A DNA stretch of 64,000 nt from Candidatus Rhodoferax randersensis (GTDB lineage: Bacteria; Pseudomonadota; Gammaproteobacteria; Burkholderiales; Burkholderiaceae_C). Of this stretch, positions 44,759-52,907 are shown in pieces. The notes beneath the pieces are model-generated. The model made no database searches and had not been told where the DNA came from. It saw only the letters and a program-made list of their open reading frames with translations. The position numbers were made by a program, and so were the translations under genes. The stretch lies in NCBI GenBank assembly GCA_016718155.1, contig JADKEH010000027.1, positions 1 to 64,000 on the forward strand, written 5' to 3'. How positions within the stretch are numbered: the first letter of the stretch is position 1; every line of letters begins with the position of its first letter.

Positions 44759-45082
44759 TCAGATGTAGTGCTTGGAGGCCCGGCGCCGCCCCGGCAGGGC
44801 CTTCTGGATGATCACGCCGCGCACCGCGCTCAAGTCCTGCAAGGGCGCGTCGGCAAAGGCCGGGTTGAGCGGGTGCAGCGTCCAGCCGGCGCCAGTGCGC
44901 AGAAGTTGCCGAAATGTCCATTCATCACGGTAGAAGGCCAGCACGTAAGAACCGTCCTTGGCCAGCCCCTCGGGCTCGATGATGATGATCTCGCCTTCCA
45001 GAAATTCGGGCGCCATGCTGTGGCCCAGCACCATCAGCGCAAAGGACTCACCGGCGGAGCAATCTGGCGCCAGATCGTCCAT
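44759..45082 (-). CDS. S24/LexA-type peptidase-like small protein
   Basis: The 107-aa protein has the S24 core: GHSMAPEFLEGEIIIIEPEG with the conserved Ser at residue 22, and DGSYVLAFYRDEWTFRQLLR. In LexA the catalytic Lys is in an EVTVKRL-type segment; here the matching segment reads EWTFRQL, with Arg in that place. There is no DNA-binding domain. It may be an inactive relative. ATG 45082 was chosen because the long upstream frame is not protein-like. It is the last gene of the divergent operon. Confidence 0.65.
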   Translation of the reverse strand: MDDLAPDCSAGESFALMVLGHSMAPEFLEGEIIIIEPEGLAKDGSYVLAFYRDEWTFRQLLRTGAGWTLHPLNPAFADAPLQDLSAVRGVIIQKALPGRRRASKHYI

Positions 45083-45086
45083 GGGG

Positions 45087-46562
45087 CTACAACACCTGCC
45101 GGGCAATCTGCGCCGCTGCCACCCCCGCCGCGCGCAGTTCGTCGTGCAGGGTGTCAACAAAAGCGGCCGGCCCGGCCAGGTAGAAGTCGCAATCGATGTC
45201 AAACAGGTCTGCCCGCATGGCGCGGGCAATTTGCCACGCGCCCAGACCAACGTCGGCATGCGACACCAGCTCGACTTCGAACTGGTCCAGCGCCTCGGAC
45301 CAGGCCCGGCACTGGTTGGCCATGAAGTGGCCGTCGCTGCGCGTGGCGAGCCAGAACAGCGACAGAGCGGGCGCAGTGTCCAGCGATAGCGCGTGTTCGA
45401 TCAGGCTCTTGATCGGCGCAAAGCCGGTGTCGCAAGCGGCAAACACCAGCGGGCGGTTGCCCTCAGCCAGCACAAATTCACCCACCGGGCCCAGTACAGT
45501 GATGGCGGCGCCCGGCTCCACGTCGCCGGCAAACAGATGGCGCGCCAGCGCATCGGACTCGTTGCGGGCAACGAAGAACAACAGGTTGCGGTCATCGCAC
45601 GGGCAACTGGCCAGCGGGTAGCTGCCATGGCCCTCCGCCACACCCGGCTGCACCCAACCCAGGCGCACCGATTGACCGGCCAGAAAGCGCAGGCGGCGGC
45701 TGCGCGGGGTTTGTAGGTGCAGCAGGCGGGTATCGGGCGCCAGCACGGTGACGGCACGCACCTGCGCCACGATTTGCTGCTCGGGGATGTCTTGCGGCCC
45801 GGTGGCTTCGAGCATCTCCAGGGTTAGCTCGCTGCTGGCGGCGGTGTGGCAACACATCAGGGTGTAGCCCTGCGCGCGCTCGGCCTCGGACAGCGGGTAG
45901 TCAAAGTGCTGGGTTTGCACCACGTCACCGGCGATCACTCGCACCTTGCACATGCCACAACTGCCGTTGCCGCAGCCGTAGTTGAGCTTGAGTCCGGCGT
46001 GCAGGCCGGACTGCAGCAAGTTGGCGTGCCCCTCGACCGAGAATTCGTGCCCGCTGGGGCGCACGGTGACCTGTGCCGTCATGACTTTAAGCATATCGTC
46101 CATCACTTCCAGCAAATCGACCGACTCGGTCGCCAGCGCCTGCGCCAAGCCCTTTGTCACCTGCCGCTCCAGCGCTTGCCAGGCTTGGTCGCCCGGGTGC
46201 TGCGCAAGCAGTTCGCGAATATGCTGTTGCAGGTCGATCACCAGGCCGTGGTAGCGCTGCAGGTGTTTGCGCACATCGGCCAATTCCTGGCTTTGCGCAA
46301 ATACACGCTGGGCCAACACTTCCTGGCTTGGCAGCAAGCGCTCGCGCACCCGTCTGCCAAAGGCCTCGTCGCGGATCGTGGCGACGCGCTCCAGCAGGCC
46401 TGACTCCTCCAGTTGCGCACCGGGATAGAGCCGCAGCAGGGCATCGGTGGACACCAGGCCATCGCTCAACTCCAGGGCGCCATCACGCACGTGCTGCTGC
46501 AACACGCCACGTGCCACCCCCACCAATTGGGCTGCGCGCCAAACGCTGACTTGATGTGACAT
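45087..46562 (-). CDS. 2Fe-2S ferredoxin plus FAD/NAD(P) reductase, with N-terminal HTH-like segment
   Basis: The 491-aa protein has a helical N-terminal region of about 160 residues with an HTH-like beginning (WRAAQLVGVARGVLQQHVRD). A plant-type ferredoxin follows (CGNGSCGMCKV and a distal Cys CCHTA), then an FNR-like FAD domain (GSYPLASCPCDDRNL) and an NAD(P) domain (LVFAACDTGFAPIKSLIEHA; FYLAGPAAFVD). It is an electron-transfer flavoprotein. It could serve the dioxygenase encoded 9 bp upstream. The N-terminal segment is unusual for this family. Confidence 0.75.
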   Translation of the reverse strand: MSHQVSVWRAAQLVGVARGVLQQHVRDGALELSDGLVSTDALLRLYPGAQLEESGLLERVATIRDEAFGRRVRERLLPSQEVLAQRVFAQSQELADVRKHLQRYHGLVIDLQQHIRELLAQHPGDQAWQALERQVTKGLAQALATESVDLLEVMDDMLKVMTAQVTVRPSGHEFSVEGHANLLQSGLHAGLKLNYGCGNGSCGMCKVRVIAGDVVQTQHFDYPLSEAERAQGYTLMCCHTAASSELTLEMLEATGPQDIPEQQIVAQVRAVTVLAPDTRLLHLQTPRSRRLRFLAGQSVRLGWVQPGVAEGHGSYPLASCPCDDRNLLFFVARNESDALARHLFAGDVEPGAAITVLGPVGEFVLAEGNRPLVFAACDTGFAPIKSLIEHALSLDTAPALSLFWLATRSDGHFMANQCRAWSEALDQFEVELVSHADVGLGAWQIARAMRADLFDIDCDFYLAGPAAFVDTLHDELRAAGVAAAQIARQVL

Positions 46563-46571
46563 GGTGTTGCC

Positions 46572-47507
46572 CTATTGCTCAGAACGCGCTGCTGCCGGCG
46601 CCACCGACGCTGCCGAGCCCGGCAGGCGAATACGGTCCAGATAGCGCGCCCGGTACAGCAGCCGGGCATGCCCCGCATCGTTGACAAAACCGGCCCGGTC
46701 ATGCAGCACGTTGTTGCATACCAGGCCCATGCCGGGCTCCAGCCGCAGGCGCAACACGTGCGGTCCGGCGCTGTCAAGCAATCGCTGCAAGAACGCCGCC
46801 GCGGCGCGGGTTGGCGCATCGTCTTTCCACAGCACGCTGCGGGTGCGCGCCGTGTAGCGCATGTGCAGCGCGCCGTCGTGCCGGTCGACCGAGAACACCG
46901 GGCCGCTTTGTTCGGCGCGCGCCACGCCATCATCGTCCAGCCGCTGCGGAATGGTCATGGCATCGGGGGCCATCAGCGCGCGCACCCAATCCGGGTTGGC
47001 CTCCCGCAAGGCGATGTAAGCCATCTCATGGTCCATCAGCGCGTTCTCGCCACCCGCCGCGGCCGAGCGCACGCAGTGCAGCACCATGGCCCGGATGTGG
47101 CGCGACTGCGGGTGGTAGTAGCCATCGGTGTGCCACTTGATGGCGCGGTCGGTGTAGGGGATGTAGGCGCCGCGCTCAGCGCCTGGGGAAGCCATTTTGG
47201 CCACTTCAATCTGCGAAATGCCGTCTTCATCGGCCAGCCAGTTGCCGTCCAGCCGGCGCAGCCCCAATTGCCGTGCCATCTGCAAGGGGATGTCCTTGTC
47301 TTCGTCCTGCACCGCGCTGCGGTAGATCGCCATATTGGCGGTGGCGCAACGCTGCAGCAGGGCCTGCGCCTCTGCCTCGCTCAGGGCGCGCGGGTCGGCC
47401 ACGTTGACCACCAGATCACGCGCCTGCGCCGGATGGCTGGCGCGCTTGGCATCACGCCAGCGCTGGTAGGCCAGCGGCTGGTCAAGGTCAAAGGGTGAGC
47501 CTTTCAT
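46572..47507 (-). CDS. TauD/TfdA-type Fe(II)/2-oxoglutarate dioxygenase
   Basis: The 311-aa protein has the facial triad HxD...H: KWHTDGYYH near residue 125 and NNVLHDRAGFVND near the C-terminus. This supports Fe(II)/2-oxoglutarate or O2-dependent hydroxylation. The TauD family can act on sulfonates; here the substrate is unknown. It lies between the ferredoxin reductase and an unknown gene in a sulfur operon. Confidence 0.83.
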   Translation of the reverse strand: MKGSPFDLDQPLAYQRWRDAKRASHPAQARDLVVNVADPRALSEAEAQALLQRCATANMAIYRSAVQDEDKDIPLQMARQLGLRRLDGNWLADEDGISQIEVAKMASPGAERGAYIPYTDRAIKWHTDGYYHPQSRHIRAMVLHCVRSAAAGGENALMDHEMAYIALREANPDWVRALMAPDAMTIPQRLDDDGVARAEQSGPVFSVDRHDGALHMRYTARTRSVLWKDDAPTRAAAAFLQRLLDSAGPHVLRLRLEPGMGLVCNNVLHDRAGFVNDAGHARLLYRARYLDRIRLPGSAASVAPAAARSEQ

Positions 47508-47519
47508 GGTGCGCAGACC

Positions 47520-48137
47520 TCAGTCGCCCGATGCGACGCTGTGACTGGCGCGCGCCGGCCGCGCCTCGGTGGACAGCACATTGACCATGGCGCGCTGCAA
47601 CATCTCCAGTGCGACGGGCACCTCGGCGGCCATGATCTGGTCCACCACCCAGCGCTGGTCTTTTTGCGGCATCAGCGCCTCAATGCGGTGGCCGAGGTAA
47701 CGCACAAAGGCAAAGTCGGGGCCGTTGCCATCAAACCCGAATTCGGCGTAGTGATCGGCCAGTTCGTTGAACAAATCAATGAACGCGTCGTAATGGCTGG
47801 GCGCGCTGGGCGGCGGTGTGCCGAGCAGACCGTCCTCGTTGTCCTGCAAGATCTCCGCCACGCGCTTGACCAGGGCCGTGATGAACTCGCCGCGCCCCTC
47901 GGGACCCATGCGCTCAAACGCCATGCGGTCAAGCACCTGGGTGAAGAACACCAGCACCTCCCGCGTGAAGGCAAAGTACTGTGGGCCAATTTCGATGTCG
48001 AAGTGCGCCGTTCGCATCTGTTTGAGCATGTTCTGCGCCACCCGCCAGGCGATAAACGCCATGGCGCTGGCGGTCTGCTGCGGCGTCTTGGACGCGCCGG
48101 AGCGGAACCACTGGCTCTTGATGCGGATGTTGGCCAT
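47520..48137 (-). CDS. Unknown helical protein of the divergent dsr operon
   Basis: The 206-aa protein (start ATG 48137, MANIRIKSQWFRSGASKTPQ) is predicted all-helical. Conserved-looking blocks include SAMAFIAWRVAQNMLKQMRT, FAFTREVLVFFTQVLDRMAF and FVRYLGHRIEALMP. There is no known enzymatic motif. A longer frame to 48224 is low-complexity and was rejected. It lies 12 bp upstream of the dioxygenase and 108 bp from the dsrC-like gene. The function is unknown. Confidence 0.7.
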   Translation of the reverse strand: MANIRIKSQWFRSGASKTPQQTASAMAFIAWRVAQNMLKQMRTAHFDIEIGPQYFAFTREVLVFFTQVLDRMAFERMGPEGRGEFITALVKRVAEILQDNEDGLLGTPPPSAPSHYDAFIDLFNELADHYAEFGFDGNGPDFAFVRYLGHRIEALMPQKDQRWVVDQIMAAEVPVALEMLQRAMVNVLSTEARPARASHSVASGD

Positions 48138-48245
48138 GTCAAACGAGCGAACGCGAGAAAATCCGGCCGCCGCGCCGGGCCGCCCCAAGCAAGGCCAGCC
48201 CCCCCGGGGGGCAGCGCAGTACACGCAGTGACAAGCGTGGGGGCA

Positions 48246-48575
48246 TCAATACCCACCCTTACCCAGCGGCTGCGGCAGGCCGGCGACTTTCGGACCCTGT
48301 TTCGCCGGGCCAATCGGGAACAGGTCGTACAGGTATTTGCTGTCCACCTCGGGACGAATTTCGGCCATGCCCTTGAGCATGGCGCGAAAGTTCGGCGTGT
48401 GGCCATGTTCGCGGTACTCGTCGCGCAGGTAGTTCACCACCTCCCAGTGTGCATCGGTGAGTTCAATGCTTTCGGCCGCGGCAATCACGCGCACCGCCTC
48501 ATCGTCGAACACCGGCTCCAGCAGGTAACCCTGATCGTCGGCCTCGTAGTTCATGCCATTGATGTTGTAGCCCAT
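48246..48575 (-). CDS. DsrC/TusE-family protein without functional cysteines
   Basis: The 109-aa protein is clearly DsrC/TusE-like (DDQGYLLEPVFD, LTDAHWEVVNYLRDEYREHG, YLYDLFPIGPAKQGPKVAGL). The two cysteines of functional DsrC are missing: the upstream one corresponds to Pro95 and the penultimate one to Gly108. The protein cannot carry a persulfide or trisulfide in the usual way. It may be a regulator or a structural partner of the DsrC system. It lies opposite dsrA. Confidence 0.85.
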   Translation of the reverse strand: MGYNINGMNYEADDQGYLLEPVFDDEAVRVIAAAESIELTDAHWEVVNYLRDEYREHGHTPNFRAMLKGMAEIRPEVDSKYLYDLFPIGPAKQGPKVAGLPQPLGKGGY

Positions 48576-48608
48576 TTGCTTAGTCTCCTTGTCACGATTG
48601 AATGCTTG

Positions 48609-49244
48609 CTATACCGCCGCTGTGGACTTGTGCGGCACAAACAGCCCGCAGCCCAGCAGCCGCTGCGGACCCAACCCGCGTTGTTGCAGCAGCAACGAGT
48701 GCGCCGGGGTCAACTGGTGCAGCATCAGGCTGAAGGTGTCTTGCAGCCGCCCGGCGACCTGCAGGTGATGGTGCAGCCCGCACACCGGCAGGCCGCCGAT
48801 GCCCAGTGCCGCCAGTTCGGTAGCGACGGTAGCCATGAAAGCCACCTCGTCGGCACTGTCGGCCGCCACCCGGTAGGCATACAGGGTGGCGTGAGGCTGC
48901 AGGCCGCGCAGATGCGCCGCGCCCAACTGCAGCGCCTGACCGGCGATCTGCAAGGACAGCCCCGGCAAGGCCAGCAATTCCACCGCGCGCGAGGCGCTGA
49001 CGCGCAGCAACAGGCGCACGCGTTGCGACAGCAGGGCTGACTCACCCAAACCATGCACCAGCTTGATCGGATGAACCCCCGCCAGCGGCTCGGTGGCCAG
49101 CCACGGCAGTTGCGCGCACAAGGCCTGTTGCAGCGCCTGCGCATGGTCGCGCGGCAACTCGCGCGCCTGCAGGGGAAACACCACGTCCACGGCGGCATCG
49201 GCCGCTGTTGGCATGCCTGGCCCGTCGACAACTGCGTTGATCAT
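48609..49244 (-). CDS. Cas6/Cmx6-like protein (type I-MYXAN CRISPR Cas6 family)
   Basis: The 211-aa protein has the layout of Cmx6-type Cas6: VDVVFPLQARELPRDHAQAL, then LPWLATEPLAGVHPIKLVHG, a LASRAVELLALPGLSLQIAG-like core and the ending GLGPQRLLGCGLFVPHK. Cas6 enzymes cut CRISPR RNA precursors. No other cas gene or CRISPR array occurs in the window. It lies 33 bp upstream of the DsrC-like gene and overlaps the 79-aa gene by 4 bp. Its function here may be unrelated to CRISPR. Confidence 0.75.
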   Translation of the reverse strand: MINAVVDGPGMPTAADAAVDVVFPLQARELPRDHAQALQQALCAQLPWLATEPLAGVHPIKLVHGLGESALLSQRVRLLLRVSASRAVELLALPGLSLQIAGQALQLGAAHLRGLQPHATLYAYRVAADSADEVAFMATVATELAALGIGGLPVCGLHHHLQVAGRLQDTFSLMLHQLTPAHSLLLQQRGLGPQRLLGCGLFVPHKSTAAV

Positions 49245-49480
49245 GCCGGTGCCTGCGCTGGCGGGTTGGACTCAGGCTGGGCATCCGCCCAGCGCAGCAG
49301 GGCCGCACCCCACACACGGGCGGTGTGCGGGTCGATCTCGAACACGGTGAAACGGCTGCCCTCGCGGATACGGGTGCGCAGCAGGCTCATGCCGCCCCCG
49401 TCATGGTCGAACTGCTGCAATTCGATCACCTGACGGCCCAGTGGGCTGGTCAGTGTTTCGATGGGCGTAATGGTGCTCAT
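49241..49480 (-). CDS. 79-aa protein, first gene of the divergent operon
   Basis: The protein (MSTITPIETLTSPLGRQVIE) has the pattern LQQFDHDGGGMSLLRTRIRE and FTVFEIDPHTARVWGAALLR. It ends in a Pro/Ala-rich tail. There is no known motif. Its stop overlaps the Cas6/Cmx6-like start by 4 bp, so the two are translationally coupled. It is divergent from dsrA, with 247 bases between the starts. Confidence 0.7.
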   Translation of the reverse strand: MSTITPIETLTSPLGRQVIELQQFDHDGGGMSLLRTRIREGSRFTVFEIDPHTARVWGAALLRWADAQPESNPPAQAPA

Positions 49481-49727
49481 ACCCGCTATTTAGCGCAAGG
49501 CACGGCCCTGGCGTCTATAACCGGCTCGGGTGGGGCAATATAGCCCTAATGGGTAGCCCCCAATACTCAACGAGGGTGATAGCGCGGCACGCTTGCGAAA
49601 CCTACTATTTGTCCCATCGTTGAACACGAACCGGCCCCAAGCGGCAGACCTCGTTACCGTTCATCGAACTTAGCGGGACAGACCGTAGCGCTGCAAAGCG
49701 CTGTCCTCAACCGAATAGGAGACCATT
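49481..49727. promoter_or_regulatory. Divergent control region of dsrA and the minus-strand operon
   Basis: A 247-base region between two divergent operons must hold both promoters. It contains a GGGACAG-type inverted repeat (49674-49713) just upstream of dsrA. TTGTCCCATCGTTGAACACG and similar sequences lie nearby, but I did not identify a clear -35/-10 pair. AATAGGAGACCATT precedes the GTG start of dsrA. Confidence 0.55.
49674..49713. repeat. GGGACAG-type intergenic repeat, copy 3 (upstream of dsrA)
   Basis: GGGACAGACC (49675-49684) and CTGTCCTCAACC (49701-49712) form an inverted repeat, with an inner palindromic pair AGCGCT-GCAA-AGCGCT (49687-49702). The orientation is opposite to copies 1, 2 and 5. 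Confidence 0.6.
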
Positions 49728-51008
49728 GTGAGCAAAACACCGCACGACACCCCGATGCTCGACCAGCTTGAGAGCGGTCCATGGCCCAGCTTTGTCACCG
49801 GTCTGAAGCGCCTGGCCAAGGACAGCGACTACATGACCGACCTGCTGGGTCAGCTGGAGCATTCCTACAAGACCCGCAAGGGCTACTGGAAAGGCGGCAC
49901 GGTGGGGGTGTTTGGCTACGGCGGGGGTGTCATCCCGCGCTTCTCCGAAGTGGCCGAGATGTTCCCGGCGTCCAAGGAATTCCACACCCTGCGCATTCAG
50001 CCGCCAGCGGGCATGCACTACAACACCGATGTGCTGCGCAAAATGTGCGACATCTGGGAAAAACACGGCTCAGGCCTGATCGCCTTCCACGGCCAGTCCG
50101 GCGACATCATGTTCCAGGGCGCCAGCACGGCCAATGTGCAAGGTGCCTTTGACGAGCTGAACGAACTGGGCTTTGACCTGGGTGGCGCGGGCCCCGCCGT
50201 GCGCACCAGCATGTCCTGCGTCGGTGCCGCGCGTTGCGAGCAGTCTTGCTTCGACGAGGCGCGCGCCCACCGCCAGATGGTCAACACCTTCCTGGACGAC
50301 ATGCACCGCCCGGCCCTGCCTTACAAGTTCAAGTTCAAGTTCTCGGGCTGCCCTAACGATTGCATGAACTCGATCCAGCGCGCCGACATGGCCGTCATCG
50401 GCACCTGGCGTGACAACATGCGCACCGATGAACCGCTGGCTCGCAAGTGGTTCGCCAAACACGGCATGACCGAGCTGGTCAACGACGTGGTGAGCCGCTG
50501 CCCGACCAAGGCAATCATGCTGAAAGAGACCAAGGACGTCTCCAAAGGCGCCAAGATCACCAGCGTGGCCCTGAACGACACCCAGTCGCTGGAAATTGAC
50601 AACGGCAACTGCGTACGCTGCATGCACTGCATCAACGTCATGACGGGTGCCCTGGCCCCCGGCGTCGACACCGGCGTCACCGTGCTGATGGGTGGCAAAC
50701 GCACGCTCAAGATCGGCGACCTGATGGGCACCGTGGTGACCCCCTTCATGCCCATGAAGACCGACGAGGACTACCAGGCGCTGGTGGAACTGGGCAAGAA
50801 ATCGATCGACTTCTTTGCCGAAAACGCGCTGGAACACGAGCGCACCGGCGAGATGATCGAACGCATCGGCCTGGTCAACTTCCTGGAAGGCATCGGCCTG
50901 GAGATCGACCCGAACATGGTGTCCACCCCGCGCACCAACCCCTACGTCCGCACCGACGGCTGGGACGACGAAGTGGCCAAGATCAACGCCCGCAAGTCAG
51001 CGGTCTGA
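49728..51008 (+). CDS. dsrA: Reverse dissimilatory sulfite reductase alpha subunit
   Basis: The 426-aa protein has the sirohaem/[4Fe-4S] motifs SMSCVGAARCEQSC and FSGCPNDCMN, and a ferredoxin insertion with CVRCMHCINVMTGAL. It forms the catalytic DsrAB heterotetramer that oxidises persulfide sulfur to sulfite in the cytoplasm. The start is GTG 49728. The gene order dsrABEFHCMKLJOPN is that of sulfur oxidisers, and dsrEFH and dsrL are marks of the oxidative type. Confidence 0.97.
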   Translation: MSKTPHDTPMLDQLESGPWPSFVTGLKRLAKDSDYMTDLLGQLEHSYKTRKGYWKGGTVGVFGYGGGVIPRFSEVAEMFPASKEFHTLRIQPPAGMHYNTDVLRKMCDIWEKHGSGLIAFHGQSGDIMFQGASTANVQGAFDELNELGFDLGGAGPAVRTSMSCVGAARCEQSCFDEARAHRQMVNTFLDDMHRPALPYKFKFKFSGCPNDCMNSIQRADMAVIGTWRDNMRTDEPLARKWFAKHGMTELVNDVVSRCPTKAIMLKETKDVSKGAKITSVALNDTQSLEIDNGNCVRCMHCINVMTGALAPGVDTGVTVLMGGKRTLKIGDLMGTVVTPFMPMKTDEDYQALVELGKKSIDFFAENALEHERTGEMIERIGLVNFLEGIGLEIDPNMVSTPRTNPYVRTDGWDDEVAKINARKSAV

Positions 51009-51027
51009 AGCGCTGTCCCCAACTGAC
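51002..51027. repeat. GGGACAG-type repeat, copy 4 (dsrA-dsrB)
   Basis: The reverse complement reads GGTCAGTTGGGGACAGCGCT and continues to CAGACCG. It fits the same repeat family with a shortened loop. It includes the dsrA stop codon. Confidence 0.45.
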
Positions 51028-51047
51028 CAAAAGATAGGAAGACGACC

Positions 51048-52118
51048 ATGGCCACCATGCGCACCCCCATCGAGAGCGGCGTCCCAGACAACAAGCAGTA
51101 TCTGCACCCGCTGATGCTCAGGAACTACGGCAACTGGAAGTACCACGACCGGCCACGGCCCGGTGTGCTGCACCATGTCGCGCACAGCGGCGACGAGATC
51201 TGGACCGTGCGCGCCGGCACCCAGCGGCAGTTGGACCTGTTCACTATCCGCAAGCTGTGTGACATCGCAGACACCTTTGCCGATGGGCATGTGCGCTTCA
51301 CCATCCGCAGCAACATCGAGTACATGGTGTCCGATGCGGCGCGCGTGGCGCCACTGGTCGAGGCCCTGACCAGCAACGGCTTCCCGGTGGGTGGCACCGG
51401 CAACTCGGTGTCCTCCATCGCGCACACCCAAGGCTGGCTGCACTGCGACATTCCCGGCACCGACGCGTCCGGCGCGGTCAAGGCCCTGATGGACGACCTG
51501 CACGCCGAGTTCATCAAGGAAGAGATGCCCAACCGGGTGCACCTGTCCACCTCCTGCTGCGAAATCAATTGCGGCGGCCAGGCCGACATCGCCATCGTCA
51601 TGCAGCACACCAAGCCGCCCAAGATCAACCACGATCTGGTGGCCAACATGTGCGAGCGCCCGACCGTGGTGGCGCGTTGCCCGGTGGCCGCCATCCGCCC
51701 GGCGATGGTCAACGGCAAGCCCTCGCTGGAAATTGACGAAGCCAAGTGCATGTGCTGCGGCGCCTGCTACCCACCCTGCCCGCCGATGCAGATCAATGAC
51801 CCCGAGCACAGCAAGCTGGCGATCTGGGTCGGCGGCAAGAACTCCAATGCCCGCGGCAAGCCGACCTTCATGAAGATGGTGGCCTCGGGCCTGCCCAACA
51901 ACCCGCCGCGCTGGCCCGAAGTCTCGGCCATGGTCAAGAAGATTCTGTACACCTACAAGGAAGACGCGCGCTCCTGGGAACGCGTGGCGGACTGGATCGA
52001 GCGCATCGGCTGGCCGGCGTTCTTCGAGAAGTGCGACCTGCCCTTCACCAAGTACCTGATTGACGACTGGCGCGGTTCGCGCTCCAGCCTCAACGCCTCG
52101 ACCCACATCCGCTTCTGA
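51048..52118 (+). CDS. dsrB: Reverse dissimilatory sulfite reductase beta subunit
   Basis: The 356-aa protein has the cluster-binding segment STSCCEINCGGQAD and the ferredoxin domain KCMCCGACYPPCPP. It forms DsrAB with DsrA. It is 39 bp downstream of dsrA. Its ATG is preceded by AGGAAGACGACC. Confidence 0.97.
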   Translation: MATMRTPIESGVPDNKQYLHPLMLRNYGNWKYHDRPRPGVLHHVAHSGDEIWTVRAGTQRQLDLFTIRKLCDIADTFADGHVRFTIRSNIEYMVSDAARVAPLVEALTSNGFPVGGTGNSVSSIAHTQGWLHCDIPGTDASGAVKALMDDLHAEFIKEEMPNRVHLSTSCCEINCGGQADIAIVMQHTKPPKINHDLVANMCERPTVVARCPVAAIRPAMVNGKPSLEIDEAKCMCCGACYPPCPPMQINDPEHSKLAIWVGGKNSNARGKPTFMKMVASGLPNNPPRWPEVSAMVKKILYTYKEDARSWERVADWIERIGWPAFFEKCDLPFTKYLIDDWRGSRSSLNASTHIRF

Positions 52119-52125
52119 GAAGAAA

Positions 52126-52485
52126 ATGAAATTCGGTTTACTCGTCAACGAAGGCCCCTATACGCATCAGGCGTCGGACACTGCCTACCAGTTCGCCACG
52201 GCCGCATTGGCCAAGGGGCACAGTATCCAGCGCGTGTTTTTCTACCACGATGGCGTCTACAACGCGACCCGCCTGACCGAGCCACCGCAGGATGACCGCC
52301 ACATCGTCAACCGCTGGTCGGCCATGGCCGCCGAACACAAGGTGGACCTGGTGGTGTGCGTGGCCGCCGCACTGCGCCGCGGCATCAAGGACGAAGTGCT
52401 GGCGCCGGGCTTTCGCATCTCGGGCCTGGGCCAGTTGGTGGACAGCGGCATCAAGGCGGATCGCCTGGTGACATTTGGCGATTGA
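52126..52485 (+). CDS. dsrE: DsrE sulfurtransferase subunit
   Basis: The 119-aa protein has the DsrE fold (MKFGLLVNEGPYTHQASDTA) and the active-site Cys at residue 78 in LVVCVAAALRRGI, the position known from Allochromatium DsrE. It forms DsrEFH, which accepts sulfur from TusA and hands it to DsrC. The ATG at 52126 begins the conserved text; upstream in-frame residues are not conserved. Confidence 0.94.
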   Translation: MKFGLLVNEGPYTHQASDTAYQFATAALAKGHSIQRVFFYHDGVYNATRLTEPPQDDRHIVNRWSAMAAEHKVDLVVCVAAALRRGIKDEVLAPGFRISGLGQLVDSGIKADRLVTFGD

Positions 52486-52541
52486 TCGGACGAGGCAAAC
52501 ACGATGAGCGAACAAGCAGCAACCCCAGCAGCGGCCCCAAA

Positions 52542-52898
52542 GTGAAGAAGTTCATGTTTGTCAACCGCAAGGCGCCCTACGGCACGATCTACGCACTCGA
52601 AAGCCTCGAAGTGGTGTTGATCGGCGCGACCTTCGACCAGGACGTGAGCCTGGTCTTCATCGACGATGGGGTCTATGAACTGGTCAAGGGCCAGCAGACC
52701 AAGGGCATCGGCATCAAGAACTTCTCGCCCAGCTACCGCGCGCTGGACGGCTACGACGTGGAAAAACTGTATGTCGATGCGGTCTCGATGGCGCAGCGCA
52801 ATCTGACCGAGAAGGACCTGCTGGTTCCGGTTGAAGTGCTCGACGCGCAAGCCATGGGGCAACTCATGGCTGAGCAGGACGTGATCCTGAGTTTTTGA
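52542..52898 (+). CDS. dsrF: DsrF
   Basis: The 118-aa protein begins at GTG 52542 (KKFMFVNRKAPYGTIYALES) and has the DsrF fold; it lacks the DsrE Cys. An ATG at 52504 starts the text MSEQAATPAAAPK but stops in its own frame at 52542-52543. One missing base would join the two, giving a 131-aa DsrF that begins MSEQ. The true start is therefore uncertain. It forms DsrEFH. Confidence 0.88.
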   Translation: MKKFMFVNRKAPYGTIYALESLEVVLIGATFDQDVSLVFIDDGVYELVKGQQTKGIGIKNFSPSYRALDGYDVEKLYVDAVSMAQRNLTEKDLLVPVEVLDAQAMGQLMAEQDVILSF

Positions 52899-52907
52899 GG
52901 AAGCCCC

